Source: Catellatospora bangladeshensis (GTDB lineage Bacteria > Actinomycetota > Actinomycetes > Mycobacteriales > Micromonosporaceae). From it: 64,000 nt of DNA. The stretch lies in assembly GCF_016862575.1 (NCBI RefSeq), contig NZ_BONF01000007.1:36519-100518 (forward strand). The letters run 5' to 3'. Of the stretch, positions 8,451-18,210 are shown one piece after another. The stretch's first letter is position 1; the number at the start of each line of letters is the position of its first letter. Position numbers and translations under genes: made by a program. The notes beneath the pieces were generated by a model. The model was given only the letters and a program-made list of their open reading frames with translations. It was not told the DNA's origin and did no database searches.

Positions 8451-9113
8451 GTGGACAGTTCGACGGCCCTGCTCGTCGGCGACCTCGCCGGGGTCGCCGT
8501 CTTCGCCGCGTCCGGCGGGTCCGCCGCGGTGGGTAAGCGGCTCGACCTGTTCGGCGTGGTCTTCGTCGGGTTCGTCGCCGCGCTCGGCGGCGGCATCCTG
8601 CGCGACCTGGTGATCAACCAGGTGCCGCCGCTGGCCTTCGCCGACTGGCGCTACCCGGCCACCGCCGTCACCGCCTCGCTCGCCGTGTTCTGGCTGCACC
8701 CGCACCTGGACCGGCTGCGGCGTACCGTGCTCAGCCTGGACGCGGCCGGGCTCGGCCTGTTCACCGTCACCAGCACGCTCAAGGCGCTGGACGCCGACGT
8801 GCCGCCGGTGGGCGCGTGCCTGCTCGGCATGCTGACCGGCATCGGCGGCGGGCTCGTCCGGGACCTGCTGCTCAACGAGATCCCGGTGGTGCTGCGGCGG
8901 GAGATCTACGCGGTCGCCTCGCTGCTGGGCGCGATCGCGGTGGCGCTGCTGGTCGGGACCGGCCACGCGAACGTGGCCACGCTCACCGGCGCGGCCCTGC
9001 TCGTCTTCGTGGTGCGGATCACCGCCCTCTACCGGCACTGGTCCGCCCCCCGCCCCCGTCCGGGCGCCGGCGCCACCCATCCGGGCCCCCACCCACCCCC
9101 ACCCACCCCCTGA
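8451..9113 (+). CDS. Trimeric intracellular cation (TRIC) channel family / UPF0126 membrane protein
   Basis: A 220-residue integral membrane protein built of two similar three-helix halves plus a last helix. The duplicated glycine motifs, GGGILRDLV (about 45) and GIGGGLVRDLLL (about 130), are the family mark. Bacterial TRIC homologues form homotrimeric cation-permeable channels; the physiological role is uncertain. The C-terminus is a low-complexity Pro/His/Gly tail, probably cytoplasmic. The GTG start is supported by the leaderless -10 six bases upstream. Confidence 0.8.
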   Translation: MDSSTALLVGDLAGVAVFAASGGSAAVGKRLDLFGVVFVGFVAALGGGILRDLVINQVPPLAFADWRYPATAVTASLAVFWLHPHLDRLRRTVLSLDAAGLGLFTVTSTLKALDADVPPVGACLLGMLTGIGGGLVRDLLLNEIPVVLRREIYAVASLLGAIAVALLVGTGHANVATLTGAALLVFVVRITALYRHWSAPRPRPGAGATHPGPHPPPPTP

Positions 9114-9183
9114 CCCACTTCACCGCCCGCGCTCGCCCCGCCGCACGCTGGCCCGCGCGCCCCGTCCCGCCGCGCCGCCGCGC

Positions 9184-9250
9184 GAAGATCGCGAGTTGGT
9201 GTCCAAAGGTGGGGCTACACCACAGGTTTCGACACGAACCCGCGATCTTC
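9184..9250. repeat. 67-bp palindromic repeat, family B copy 1
   Basis: Begins GAAGATCGCG and ends CGCGATCTTC; inner GGTGTC and GACACG segments complete an imperfect hairpin. It is downstream of the TRIC gene, 27 bp before copy 2. Confidence 0.85.
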
Positions 9251-9277
9251 GGCGGTGACCCAAACCCGGCGCAGGCT

Positions 9278-9344
9278 GATGATCGCGAGTTGGTGTCGGA
9301 ATATGGGGCTGGACCGCAGGTTTCGACACGAACTAGCGATCTTC
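9278..9344. repeat. 67-bp palindromic repeat, family B copy 2
   Basis: Same length and orientation as copy 1 (GATGATCGCG to GCGATCTTC), sharing GGGGCT and CAGGTTTCGACACGAAC internally. The two copies occupy most of the 422-nt gap 9114-9535, which otherwise holds only the helicase promoter. Confidence 0.85.
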
Positions 9345-9443
9345 GGCCGGGAACCGGGCGCCGGGGCGGGCGGGTTTTCGGGGTGTGCCAAGGGACTCGG
9401 CACGTTCGGCGGACAGTGGCGGTGTTCTGTCCCGGCGAGCCGA

Positions 9444-9449
9444 TAGACT
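9444..9449 (+). promoter_or_regulatory. -10 hexamer TAGACT upstream of the helicase
   Basis: CGATAGACTC resembles the other actinobacterial -10 elements here. No start codon lies 6-8 nt downstream, so this transcript would have a leader of about 80 nt with AGGAGG before GTG 9536. Confidence 0.4.
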
Positions 9450-9535
9450 CAGGGCCCGCCTTCGCGCTCGGCGCCATCCCGGCCGACCCGAGGGCGCTTT
9501 CGTGCTGACCCCCGCCTGAGCAGGAGGCTTCCGCC

Positions 9536-11260
9536 GTGGCGCTGGCCCGCCCCGTCCCCGAGTCGTTCCCGTCGCTGCGCGCGTGGCAGCGCAAGGCTCT
9601 GGTCGAGTACCTGCGCCGGCGTACCCCCGACTTCCTGGCGGTCGCGACGCCCGGCGCCGGCAAGACGACCTTCGCCCTGCGTATCGCCGCGGAGCTGCTC
9701 GCCCACGGGACGGTCGACGCGGTGACCGTGGTGGCGCCGACCGAGCACCTGAAGCTGCAGTGGGCGCAGGCCGCGGCCCGGGTCGGCATCCAGCTCGACG
9801 CGATGTTCCGCAACGCCGACGTGCACACCAGCTCCGACTTCCACGGCGTCGTGGTGACGTACGCGCAGGTCGGCATGGCGCCGCAGGTGCATCTGCGGCG
9901 CACGCTGACCCGCAAGACGCTGGTGATCCTGGACGAGATCCACCACGCGGGCGACTCGCGCAGCTGGGGCGACGGCGTGAAGTCGGCGTTCGAGCCCGCC
10001 GAGCGGCGGCTGATGCTCACCGGCACCCCGTTCCGCTCGGACGAGAACCCGATCCCGTTCGTCACGTACGAGCGGGTGGGGGAGGTGCAGCGCTCCCGCG
10101 CCGACTCGGTGTACGGCTACTCGGACGCGCTCGCCGACGGCGTCGTCCGGCCGGTGATCTTCCTCGCGTACTCGGGCGAGACCCGCTGGCGCACCAGCGC
10201 GGGGGACGAGCTGGCGGTCCGGCTGGGCGAGCCGCTGACCCAGGACCTGATCGCCCAGGCGTGGCGCACCGCGCTGGATCCGAAGGGCGACTGGATGCCG
10301 GCCGTGCTGCGGGCCGCCGACGCGCGCCTGCAGGTGCTGCGCGAGGGCGGCATCCCCGACGCGGGCGGCCTGGTGATCGCCTCGGACCAGACCACCGCGC
10401 GGGCGTACGCGAAACTGATCGAGACCGTCACCGGCGAGAAGGCCGTGGTGGTGCTCTCCGACGACGTCGGCGCGTCGGCGAAGATCTCCGAGTTCAGCGG
10501 CTCGACGCAGCGCTGGATGGTCGCGGTGCGCATGGTGTCCGAGGGCGTCGACATCCCGCGCCTGGCCGTCGGCGTGTACGCGACCAGCGCCTCCACCCCG
10601 CTGTTCTTCGCCCAGGCGATCGGCCGCTTCGTGCGCGCCCGCCGCCCCGGGGAGACCGCCAGCGTCTTCGTGCCCAGCGTGCCGCACCTGCTGGGGCTGG
10701 CCAGCGAGATGGAGCTGGAGCGCGACCACGTGCTCGGCGGCCCGAAGGCCAAGGACGGGCTCGACGACGAGCTGCTGGAGCGCGCGCAGCAGTCCGAGAA
10801 CGCCAGCGGCGAGCTGAACAAGTCGTTCGAGGCGCTGTCGGCCACCGCCGAGCTGGATCAGGTGATCTTCGACGGCGCCACCTTCGGCCTGCCGGCGCAG
10901 GTCGGTACGCAGGAGGAGGAGGACTTCCTCGGCCTGCCCGGCCTGCTCAGCGCCGACCAGGTGGCCGCGCTGCTGGCCAAGCGCCAGGCCGAGCAGGCCG
11001 CCGCGGTGCGCCGCAACCGGGCGGGGGCCGCCGAGCAGGCGCCCGCGCAGCGCGAGCCGGTGCGGGACATGTCCTCCGCTGAGCGCCGCATCCACCTGCG
11101 CCGTCAGCTCAACGCCCTGGTCGCGTCCCACCACCACCGCACCGGCCTGCCCCACGGCAAGATCCACGCTGAGCTGCGCTCCAAGTGCGGCGGCCCGCCC
11201 AGCGCCCAGGCCACCATCGAACAACTCGAAGAACGCATCGCGACGATCCAGTCCTTCTGA
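9536..11260 (+). CDS. DEAD/DEAH-box superfamily II helicase
   Basis: A 574-residue helicase. Motif I is ATPGAGKTTF (Walker A, about 38-47), motif II DEIHHAG (about 140), motif III TGTPFR, and motif VI QAIGRFVRARRPGE (about 360). The core resembles the restriction/XPB-like helicase group and has no nuclease domain that I can see. The last 200 residues are charged, with an HLRRQLNALV segment. Substrate (DNA or RNA) and pathway are unknown. AGGAGG seven nt upstream supports the GTG start. A 75-bp repeat and a strong hairpin follow. Confidence 0.8.
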   Translation: MALARPVPESFPSLRAWQRKALVEYLRRRTPDFLAVATPGAGKTTFALRIAAELLAHGTVDAVTVVAPTEHLKLQWAQAAARVGIQLDAMFRNADVHTSSDFHGVVVTYAQVGMAPQVHLRRTLTRKTLVILDEIHHAGDSRSWGDGVKSAFEPAERRLMLTGTPFRSDENPIPFVTYERVGEVQRSRADSVYGYSDALADGVVRPVIFLAYSGETRWRTSAGDELAVRLGEPLTQDLIAQAWRTALDPKGDWMPAVLRAADARLQVLREGGIPDAGGLVIASDQTTARAYAKLIETVTGEKAVVVLSDDVGASAKISEFSGSTQRWMVAVRMVSEGVDIPRLAVGVYATSASTPLFFAQAIGRFVRARRPGETASVFVPSVPHLLGLASEMELERDHVLGGPKAKDGLDDELLERAQQSENASGELNKSFEALSATAELDQVIFDGATFGLPAQVGTQEEEDFLGLPGLLSADQVAALLAKRQAEQAAAVRRNRAGAAEQAPAQREPVRDMSSAERRIHLRRQLNALVASHHHRTGLPHGKIHAELRSKCGGPPSAQATIEQLEERIATIQSF

Positions 11261-11314
11261 CCCCGCGCGCGCCGATCGTCGCGCGCACGTGGATCGTCCG
11301 ATCCACCGCGGCTT

Positions 11315-11389
11315 GATCGTCCGACTTGCCAGGCAGATGGGCGAATGCGCACCCAAGATGCGCCCATGTGCCAGGCAAGTCGGACGATC
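11315..11389. repeat. 75-bp palindromic repeat, family A copy 3
   Basis: Arms GATCGTCCGACTTGCCAGG and GCCAGGCAAGTCGGACGATC. Same orientation as copy 2. It lies between the convergent helicase and DUF7455 genes. Confidence 0.9.
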
Positions 11390-11422
11390 AAGGGGCGGGG
11401 GGGCGCGGGGCGGGCACGCACG

Positions 11423-11457
11423 CCGAGGGGGGCACCGCTCGGCGGTGCCCCCCTCGG
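11423..11457. terminator. Bidirectional hairpin terminator
   Basis: A 16-bp perfect stem (11423-11438 with 11442-11457) and a TCG loop, placed between convergent genes. It should stop transcription of both. Confidence 0.8.
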
Positions 11458-11473
11458 GTCAAGCTTTGTAGGG

Positions 11474-11707
11474 TTACTTCGCGGTCGTGTCGGCGCCCCG
11501 CCACGTGAACTCGGGGTCGGCCGCCACCTCCACGGCAATCTTGACAAGGTCGTCGGCGTACTTGTTGGCGTGGTGTCCGCAGAACACCAGCTCGCCCCCA
11601 CCGGCCAGCTTCACACGCATCTTGCCCGCCGCGTTGCAGCGGTCGCACCGTTCATCGGCGGCTGGGGCAGCCACCGTCGCCGGCGGCGGCGTGAGGGTCT
11701 GGGTCAT
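11474..11707 (-). CDS. DUF7455 family small zinc-finger-like protein
   Basis: A 77-residue protein. It has CDRCNAAGK and a later FCGHHANKY, giving a Cys-x2-Cys ... Cys-x2-His arrangement that probably binds zinc. I recognise it as DUF7455, often found beside the primary sigma factor gene in actinomycetes, as here. Function is unknown; a role as a transcription-associated factor would be speculation. The ATG at 11707 has an excellent GAGGAGG site; longer in-frame starts lack one. Confidence 0.7.
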   Translation of the reverse strand: MTQTLTPPPATVAAPAADERCDRCNAAGKMRVKLAGGGELVFCGHHANKYADDLVKIAVEVAADPEFTWRGADTTAK

Positions 11708-12087
11708 CGCCTTCCTCCTCTGGTCGTCACCGATGCTGAAATACATCGTCGATCCTTCGAGTCCAGCTACGCCGAACCCGCCATTGTCATTCAGCTCGTT
11801 ACCCACGAAGACCTCAACGCCGACCGCGTCGGGGGCCTTCCCGGCTGGGCCTCGGGGGGACCGGGGTCACAGTCGGTGGGCGGTAGAGCCTACCTGGTCA
11901 GACGGGCTACCTGGGGAGATGACCCGTCCTGGACAGTGTGCCGTTCCACCAGAGTGCCACGTCAACCATCGCGAGTCGAACAGAAACAGATCGCGTAGCC
12001 GTCTATATACGGACGGTGAGCACTTCTGTACGTTCGGTGGATGCCGTTCGTCCGATTCGCGATGAATGTCGACTTGACCTGCCGGTA
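11708..12087. other. 380-nt intergenic region between DUF7455 and the sigma factor gene
   Basis: No convincing gene. It contains the upstream region of the DUF7455 gene, the 3' flank of the sigma factor and an AT-rich patch near 12000-12015 (CCGTC TATATAC GGACGG) that could be a weak hairpin or a minus-strand -10 (TATAGA). Confidence 0.4.
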
Positions 12088-13782
<1,695 letters not shown>

Positions 13783-13815
13783 GGACGACCTTCCGGAGGC
13801 GAGGTACGAGCAGAG

Positions 13816-13821
13816 ATCATA
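13816..13821 (-). promoter_or_regulatory. -10 hexamer TATGAT of the sigma factor gene
   Basis: TATGAT on the minus strand about 34 nt before GTG 13782 is the best -10 match; no clear -35. It implies a leader of roughly 27 nt holding the GGAAGG ribosome site. Confidence 0.45.
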
Positions 13822-14021
13822 CGGCTTAGCGCCACGGCGCGGCTGCGCGTCGCGGTGGGTCAGCCAGTGTGAAGTGTGGATGCGCCTCGTGCCATCGGCA
13901 CGTGGCAGGCGTGAATTGTAGCGCCGTACTCGGCGATCATCTCGGCGCGCACGCCGGAGGCGGTCCGCGAGCGGAGCCCGGGGCCTTGGCAGGATGGCAC
14001 CAGGTGACGAGGAGGACGGTC

Positions 14022-14825
14022 GTGAACGAGCTGGAACTGCTGGACATCGCGGTACAGGTGGCCGGTGAGGCGGCCGACACGGCCCGCCGTATGCGCAACG
14101 AGGCGATCACCGATGTGGGCACGAAATCCACCGCGACCGACGTGGTGACGGCCGCGGATCGAGCGGTCGAGCAGCAGGTGATCGCCGCGCTGGCGGCACG
14201 GCGTCCGGGTGACACGGTACTCGGTGAGGAGTTCGGCGGCGCGCCGGTTTCCGCGGCCGCGGGCGGGGTGCGCTGGATCGTCGACCCCATCGACGGCACC
14301 GTGAACTACCTGTACGGGCTGGAGTACTACGCCGTCTCGATCGCCGCGGAGGTCGACGGTGAGATCGTGGCGGGTGTCGTACGCCACGCCACGACGGGGG
14401 AGACGTGGACCGCGGCGAAGGGCCACGGCGCGTTCCGCGACGGCGTCCGGCTGACCGGCTCCCGGGCCGTCGAGCTGCCCCTGTCGCTGATCGGCACGGG
14501 TTTCGGCTACGCCCGGGAGCGGCGGGCGCACCAGGCCGCGGTCGCCGCGCACGTGCTGCCGCGGGTGCGCGACATCCGGCGGATGGGCTCGGCCGCGCTG
14601 GACCTGTGCGCGGCGGCGGAGGGCCGGCTGGACGCGTTCTACGAGAAGGGCCTGGCCGAGTGGGACCTGGCCGCGGGCGGCCTGATCGCACGCGAGGCGG
14701 GCCTGCTGGTCACCGGCCTGTCGGGCCGCCCGGCCGGGCCGGACATGGTGCTGGCGGCCCCGCCCGCGCTGCACGGCCCGCTGGACGAGCTGCTCACCGG
14801 CCTCGACGCGGACGCCGGCCCGTAG
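14022..14825 (+). CDS. Inositol monophosphatase family protein
   Basis: A 267-residue Mg-dependent, lithium-sensitive-type phosphatase. Metal-binding motifs are GEEFGG (Glu), [13 protein letters not shown] (the DPIDGT signature) and [15 protein letters not shown] near the C-terminus. The substrate may be inositol 1-phosphate, histidinol phosphate or a related sugar phosphate, which the motifs cannot separate. The GTG at 14022 is chosen because GAGGAGG lies 6 nt upstream; the open frame extends 51 codons further but that stretch looks non-coding. It is divergent from the sigma factor gene and followed by a strong hairpin. Confidence 0.85.
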   Translation: MNELELLDIAVQVAGEAADTARRMRNEAITDVGTKSTATDVVTAADRAVEQQVIAALAARRPGDTVLGEEFGGAPVSAAAGGVRWIVDPIDGTVNYLYGLEYYAVSIAAEVDGEIVAGVVRHATTGETWTAAKGHGAFRDGVRLTGSRAVELPLSLIGTGFGYARERRAHQAAVAAHVLPRVRDIRRMGSAALDLCAAAEGRLDAFYEKGLAEWDLAAGGLIAREAGLLVTGLSGRPAGPDMVLAAPPALHGPLDELLTGLDADAGP

Positions 14826-14832
14826 CCCCGCA

Positions 14833-14883
14833 ACGAGCGAAGCTCCCGTCCTGTGGTCAGCACAGAACGGGAGCTTCGCTCGT
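14833..14883. terminator. Long hairpin terminator between convergent genes
   Basis: Outer arms ACGAGCGAAGCTCCCGT and ACGGGAGCTTCGCTCGT pair perfectly over 17 bp, with an inner CTGTG/CACAG stem. It separates the phosphatase gene from the LytR_C gene on the other strand. Confidence 0.8.
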
Positions 14884-14914
14884 GAGAAACGGGCCCGGGG
14901 CGGCGCCGTTCGGC

Positions 14915-15448
14915 TCAGGGCTGCTGGGCGCAGGTGCCCGGGGGCAGGATCGGGTTGCCCAGCGCGGCGACCGCCTGCCGCATCTCGGTGGGGGTGGCCA
15001 GCTGCTTGAACTCGCCACCGATGATCACGTCGATGGTGTCGTCCTCGCGCTTGATGTTGAAGCCGTCCTCCTCGACCGCGTTCAGGAAGTACGCCCGCAG
15101 CAGCTGCGCCGCGCCGACCGCCTTCGGCCCGTACCGCAGCTGCGCGACGATGTCGGGCTGCTTCTTCGGGTCGGTGCCGGTCTTCTCGACCTTGAACTTG
15201 CGGTTCGTGAAGTCGGCTGCCACGTTGCGGGCCAGATCGACCGTGCTGGTGGCGTTGTAGACGTTGATCTTCACTTCGCTCTCGGAGTCGGGCAGCTTGT
15301 TGTTGACGGGGACGTAGCCCGCCGGGCAGCTCTCGACGACGGGAGCCTCGGCCTGCGTGTCACGATTGAGCGTGATCACGGCCAGGGTGATGCCGATGAT
15401 CGCCAGGGTGCTGATGAGGGCGATCGCTCGAATTCGTGCCATTTGCAT
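14915..15448 (-). CDS. LytR C-terminal-domain membrane protein
   Basis: A 177-residue protein with one N-terminal membrane helix (IRAIALISTLAIIGITLAVITL) and an extracytoplasmic LytR_C domain (EVKINVYNATSTVDLARNVAADF ...). The catalytic LytR-CpsA-Psr phosphotransferase domain is absent. Such stand-alone LytR_C proteins are thought to sit at the cell envelope, but their activity is not known. The ATG at 15448 (MQMARIR) has GGGGAG 10 nt upstream; the ATG at 15442 is an alternative. Confidence 0.75.
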   Translation of the reverse strand: MQMARIRAIALISTLAIIGITLAVITLNRDTQAEAPVVESCPAGYVPVNNKLPDSESEVKINVYNATSTVDLARNVAADFTNRKFKVEKTGTDPKKQPDIVAQLRYGPKAVGAAQLLRAYFLNAVEEDGFNIKREDDTIDVIIGGEFKQLATPTEMRQAVAALGNPILPPGTCAQQP

Positions 15449-15793
15449 CTCGGTGCCGCTCCCCGTGAGCCAGAGTGTCCGCATCGCCGCCACCGTTGAC
15501 GGCATGCGCCAGAGGTTATCGGTTGACCGGCCCGGTGGGGGCCGCGACCCGACAGACGGCCGGAATTGGCCGGAAGGTTCCGGCGCGCCGACCGTGATCG
15601 GCGGGCGGCTGCCCCTACCTTGGTCTCGCCTGACCCGACGGCCCTCCAAAGCTGTCGGCTCAGTCACATCGGGAACAACTTCGCGTGCGGGAGCGTACAA
15701 CTCCCACACGGGCGCGCTAAAGTACCGCGCTCGTTGAGAGTGAAACGTCGCGTACGCAGACGGACCAGACACGAATTGGGAGTGTGACAATCG
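15449..15793. other. 345-nt divergent intergenic region
   Basis: Holds the promoters of the LytR_C gene (minus) and the DUF4193 gene (plus). I see no further gene; open frames across it have no ribosome site or homology I recognise. Confidence 0.5.
15695..15723 (+). promoter_or_regulatory. Candidate promoter of the DUF4193 gene
   Basis: -10 TAAAGT at 15718-15723; the sequence 17 nt upstream is GTACAA, a weak -35. The leader would be about 64 nt with GGGAG before the start. Confidence 0.4.
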
Positions 15794-16090
15794 ATGGCCA
15801 CCGACTACGACGCCCCGCGCCGTGACGAGGCCGACCTCGGTGAGGACAGCCTCGAGGAGCTGAAGGCTCGGCGTGTCGACAACCAGTCGGGCAGCGTGGA
15901 CGTGGACGAGGTCGACCTGGCCGAGGCGTTCGAGCTGCCGGGTGGCGACCTCGCCGACGAGGAGCTGACGGTCAAGGTCGTGCCGATGCAGGCCGACGAG
16001 TTCCGCTGCTCGCGGTGCTTCCTCGTGCACCACCGCAGCCAGCTGGCCGGCGAGCGCAACGGCGAGCCGATCTGCCGCGAGTGCGCCTGA
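15794..16090 (+). CDS. DUF4193 family protein
   Basis: A 98-residue acidic protein. The C-terminus has FRCSRCFLVHHRSQLAGE and ICRECA, a CxxC ... CxxC zinc-ribbon pattern. It is recognised as DUF4193, an actinobacterial family of unknown function that typically sits in this neighbourhood near the sigma factor and dut. The acidic N-terminal 60 residues are probably flexible. ATG start with GGGAG upstream. Confidence 0.8.
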   Translation: MATDYDAPRRDEADLGEDSLEELKARRVDNQSGSVDVDEVDLAEAFELPGGDLADEELTVKVVPMQADEFRCSRCFLVHHRSQLAGERNGEPICRECA

Positions 16091-16156
16091 TCAGGGCGTG
16101 ACGCCGGCAGCACCGCCGACGGCGCATCGCCGCGCCGGCGGGCTCCCCGAAGCCGC

Positions 16157-16186
16157 TTGACGTGATGCGGTGAGATGGCGCAGATA
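16157..16186 (+). promoter_or_regulatory. Candidate promoter for the 16312 gene
   Basis: A good -35, TTGACG (16157-16162), lies 18 nt before a weak -10, CAGATA (16181-16186). The leader would be about 120 nt. Confidence 0.3.
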
Positions 16187-16311
16187 TCAGGGAACACGGA
16201 TTCCGACGGGCACGCCGCGCCGACGCGGCGTGCCGCGCGGGGGCCGGGTCCCCCGATGACCCAGACGCTCGTCGCGGTCATCCACGCCAGCTCAGCCGAC
16301 GGGAGTCAGCC

Positions 16312-17133
16312 ATGACCACCAGCCCCGCACCGGTGCCCGACGACGAGACGCCGGGCACCGCCGGATCCGGCGGCGCCGCCGGCAGGCCGGACGAGCTGGC
16401 CGCCGCGGTGGCGGGACTCGCCGAGGCCGACCTGGACAAGGCAGACCGCCGCAGGCTGCTCGGCCGGATGCTGGTGGGGCTGCGCGAGCGCGGGGTGAAG
16501 GAGGTCTTCCTGCCCCGCAAGGCGATCGGCTGGATCACCGACGCGGTGGCCGACCTCGCCCCGCACGTGCCCGTGCGCAACCTGGAGACGCTGCGCCGGC
16601 ACTACCCGGGCCTGGACGACGACGCGCTGGCCGAGCGGCTCATCCGCAACGCCGCCCGCGCCGCGGCCGGGGTGGGCGCGGTGGGCGGCGGCATCGCCTC
16701 GGTGGAGTGGATGGCCCCGCCGACGCTGCTGTCGACCCCGGTGGTGCTGGCCACCGAGACGGTCGCCGTGGTGGGCATCGAGCTCAAGCTCGTCGGCGAG
16801 CTGCACGAGGTGTACGGCTACCCGGTGCTCGGCACGCCCGCACAGAAGGCGGTCAGCCTGATGCAGGCCTGGGCCGGGCACCGCGGCATCAGCCCCATGC
16901 TGCCCGGCGCGGCGGCCGCCACCGTGCTCGGCACGGCCACCCGCAAGCAGCTGCGCGACATGATCGTCAAGCGCTTCGGGCGCAGCCTGACCACGCTCGG
17001 GCCGCTGCTCACCGGCGCGGCCGTGGCCAGCTACCTCAACCGCAAGGCGACCCGGCGGCTCGGCGACGATCTGCGCCGGGACCTGTTGCTGCGGCGGGGC
17101 GGCCACCCGCCGGTGCTGCCGCCCTCAGCCTGA
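16312..17133 (+). CDS. Conserved actinobacterial protein of unknown function, probably membrane-associated
   Basis: A 273-residue protein I cannot assign to a named family. A disordered Pro/Gly/Asp-rich N-terminus (1-30) precedes a helical region. A Gly/Ala-rich hydrophobic stretch (AAGVGAVGGGIASVEW through PVVLATETVAVVGIELKLVGE, about 120-165) and a second one near 200-240 (LPGAAAATVLGTA, GPLLTGAAVASYL) look able to enter a membrane. The C-terminus is basic (RKATRRLGDDLRRDLLLRRGG). Its place between DUF4193 and DUF3093 is, as far as I recall, conserved in Streptomyces. The last 9 nt overlap the convergent DUF3093 gene. Confidence 0.7.
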   Translation: MTTSPAPVPDDETPGTAGSGGAAGRPDELAAAVAGLAEADLDKADRRRLLGRMLVGLRERGVKEVFLPRKAIGWITDAVADLAPHVPVRNLETLRRHYPGLDDDALAERLIRNAARAAAGVGAVGGGIASVEWMAPPTLLSTPVVLATETVAVVGIELKLVGELHEVYGYPVLGTPAQKAVSLMQAWAGHRGISPMLPGAAAATVLGTATRKQLRDMIVKRFGRSLTTLGPLLTGAAVASYLNRKATRRLGDDLRRDLLLRRGGHPPVLPPSA

Positions 17134-17634
17134 GCGCAGCGCCCGCGCCAGCTCCTCCGGGCGGCGCGAGCTGATCACCCAGTACGGCGTGACGTCGTCG
17201 GGGTCGTCGAGCACCACCTGCACGGCCCCGCCGACCCACGGCCGCTGGATCACGAACGCCATCGGGTCGGCGCTGGGCCCGAGCAGCTCGCGCTTGGTCT
17301 CCGCGTCCAGCGGGACGACCTGGGCCACGTGCCGCAGCGACAGCACGGCGTCGTCCACCCGCAGCTGCTCGCCGTCCACGGTGATCCGGATCCGGCCCAG
17401 CCACCACAGGCCGTAGGCCGCCAGCGGCAGCACGACCACGTACGCCACCCAGCCGCGGGGACCCGCCGCACCCAGTCCGACCTGCGCCGCGAGCACGGCG
17501 GCGGCCAGCAGGCCGGGCACCCACAGCCACCACGGGGTCGACAGGCGCTCCGTGTGCCGGGGCACAGGCCGTGCCGCACCGACCCCTGTCGGCGTTGTGC
17601 CAGAGGACGCCATACCGCTGCCTGGGTGTGTCAC
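17125..17634 (-). CDS. DUF3093 family membrane protein
   Basis: A 169-residue protein with two adjacent membrane helices (WWLWVPGLLAAAVLAAQVGL and GWVAYVVVLPLAAYGLWWLG) followed by a PH-like C-terminal domain (RITVDGEQLRVDDAVLSL ... PYWVISSRRPEELARAL). It matches DUF3093, of unknown function. The GTG at 17634 is preferred over the ATG eight codons inside because TACCCT ends exactly 7 nt before it. Its 3' end overlaps the convergent neighbour by 9 nt. Confidence 0.75.
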   Translation of the reverse strand: MTHPGSGMASSGTTPTGVGAARPVPRHTERLSTPWWLWVPGLLAAAVLAAQVGLGAAGPRGWVAYVVVLPLAAYGLWWLGRIRITVDGEQLRVDDAVLSLRHVAQVVPLDAETKRELLGPSADPMAFVIQRPWVGGAVQVVLDDPDDVTPYWVISSRRPEELARALRSG

Positions 17635-17641
17635 AGCATCG

Positions 17642-17647
17642 AGGGTA
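17642..17647 (-). promoter_or_regulatory. -10 hexamer TACCCT, leaderless promoter of the DUF3093 gene
   Basis: TACCCT on the minus strand, 7 nt before GTG 17634, with no ribosome site between. Confidence 0.55.
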
Positions 17648-17745
17648 GGACCCGCCGGGTCCGCCGGACGCGGCAGGATAGTGGCAAGGAGACGCAGCTC
17701 CCGTCATGAGCGTGCGTCACAGCACTCCCCCCGGAGGTTTGACCG

Positions 17746-18201
17746 TTGTATCCCCCTGCGACCCCGCCCGTCGTGGTGCCGATCCGCCGGCTCGACCCCG
17801 ACCTGCCGCTGCCGTCGTACGCCCATCCGGGGGACGCCGGCGCGGACCTGTACGCGGCCGAGGACGCCGCGATCGCGCCCGGTGAGCGCCGGCTGATCCG
17901 CACCGGCGTGGCGATAGCCCTGCCGGACGGATTCGTGGGACTCGTCCACCCGCGGTCGGGTCTGGCCGCGAAAATGGGGGTGACCGTGCTGAACGCTCCC
18001 GGCACCGTGGACGCGGGCTACCGGGGCGAGATCCTGGTCCAGCTGATCAACCACGACCGGTCGGCGACCGCCAAGATCTCGCGTGGGGACCGCATCGCGC
18101 AACTTGTCGTGCAGCGGGTGGAGCGGGCACACTTCCACGACGTCGCCGAACTGCCGGACTCCGCGCGGGGCACCGGCGGCCACGGCTCGACGGGGAACTG
18201 A
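17746..18201 (+). CDS. dut: dUTP diphosphatase (dUTPase)
   Basis: A 151-residue trimeric dUTPase that hydrolyses dUTP to dUMP and pyrophosphate, keeping uracil out of DNA. The five family motifs are visible: [24 protein letters not shown] (catalytic Asp, substrate Tyr), [10 protein letters not shown], and the glycine-rich arm [10 protein letters not shown]. The start is the rare TTG at 17746, placed by CGGAGG 8 nt upstream; a GTG nine codons in is the alternative but would clip the first strand. The DUF3710 gene follows after 9 nt, so the two are co-transcribed. Confidence 0.93.
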   Translation: MYPPATPPVVVPIRRLDPDLPLPSYAHPGDAGADLYAAEDAAIAPGERRLIRTGVAIALPDGFVGLVHPRSGLAAKMGVTVLNAPGTVDAGYRGEILVQLINHDRSATAKISRGDRIAQLVVQRVERAHFHDVAELPDSARGTGGHGSTGN

Positions 18202-18210
18202 GGAGGAACA

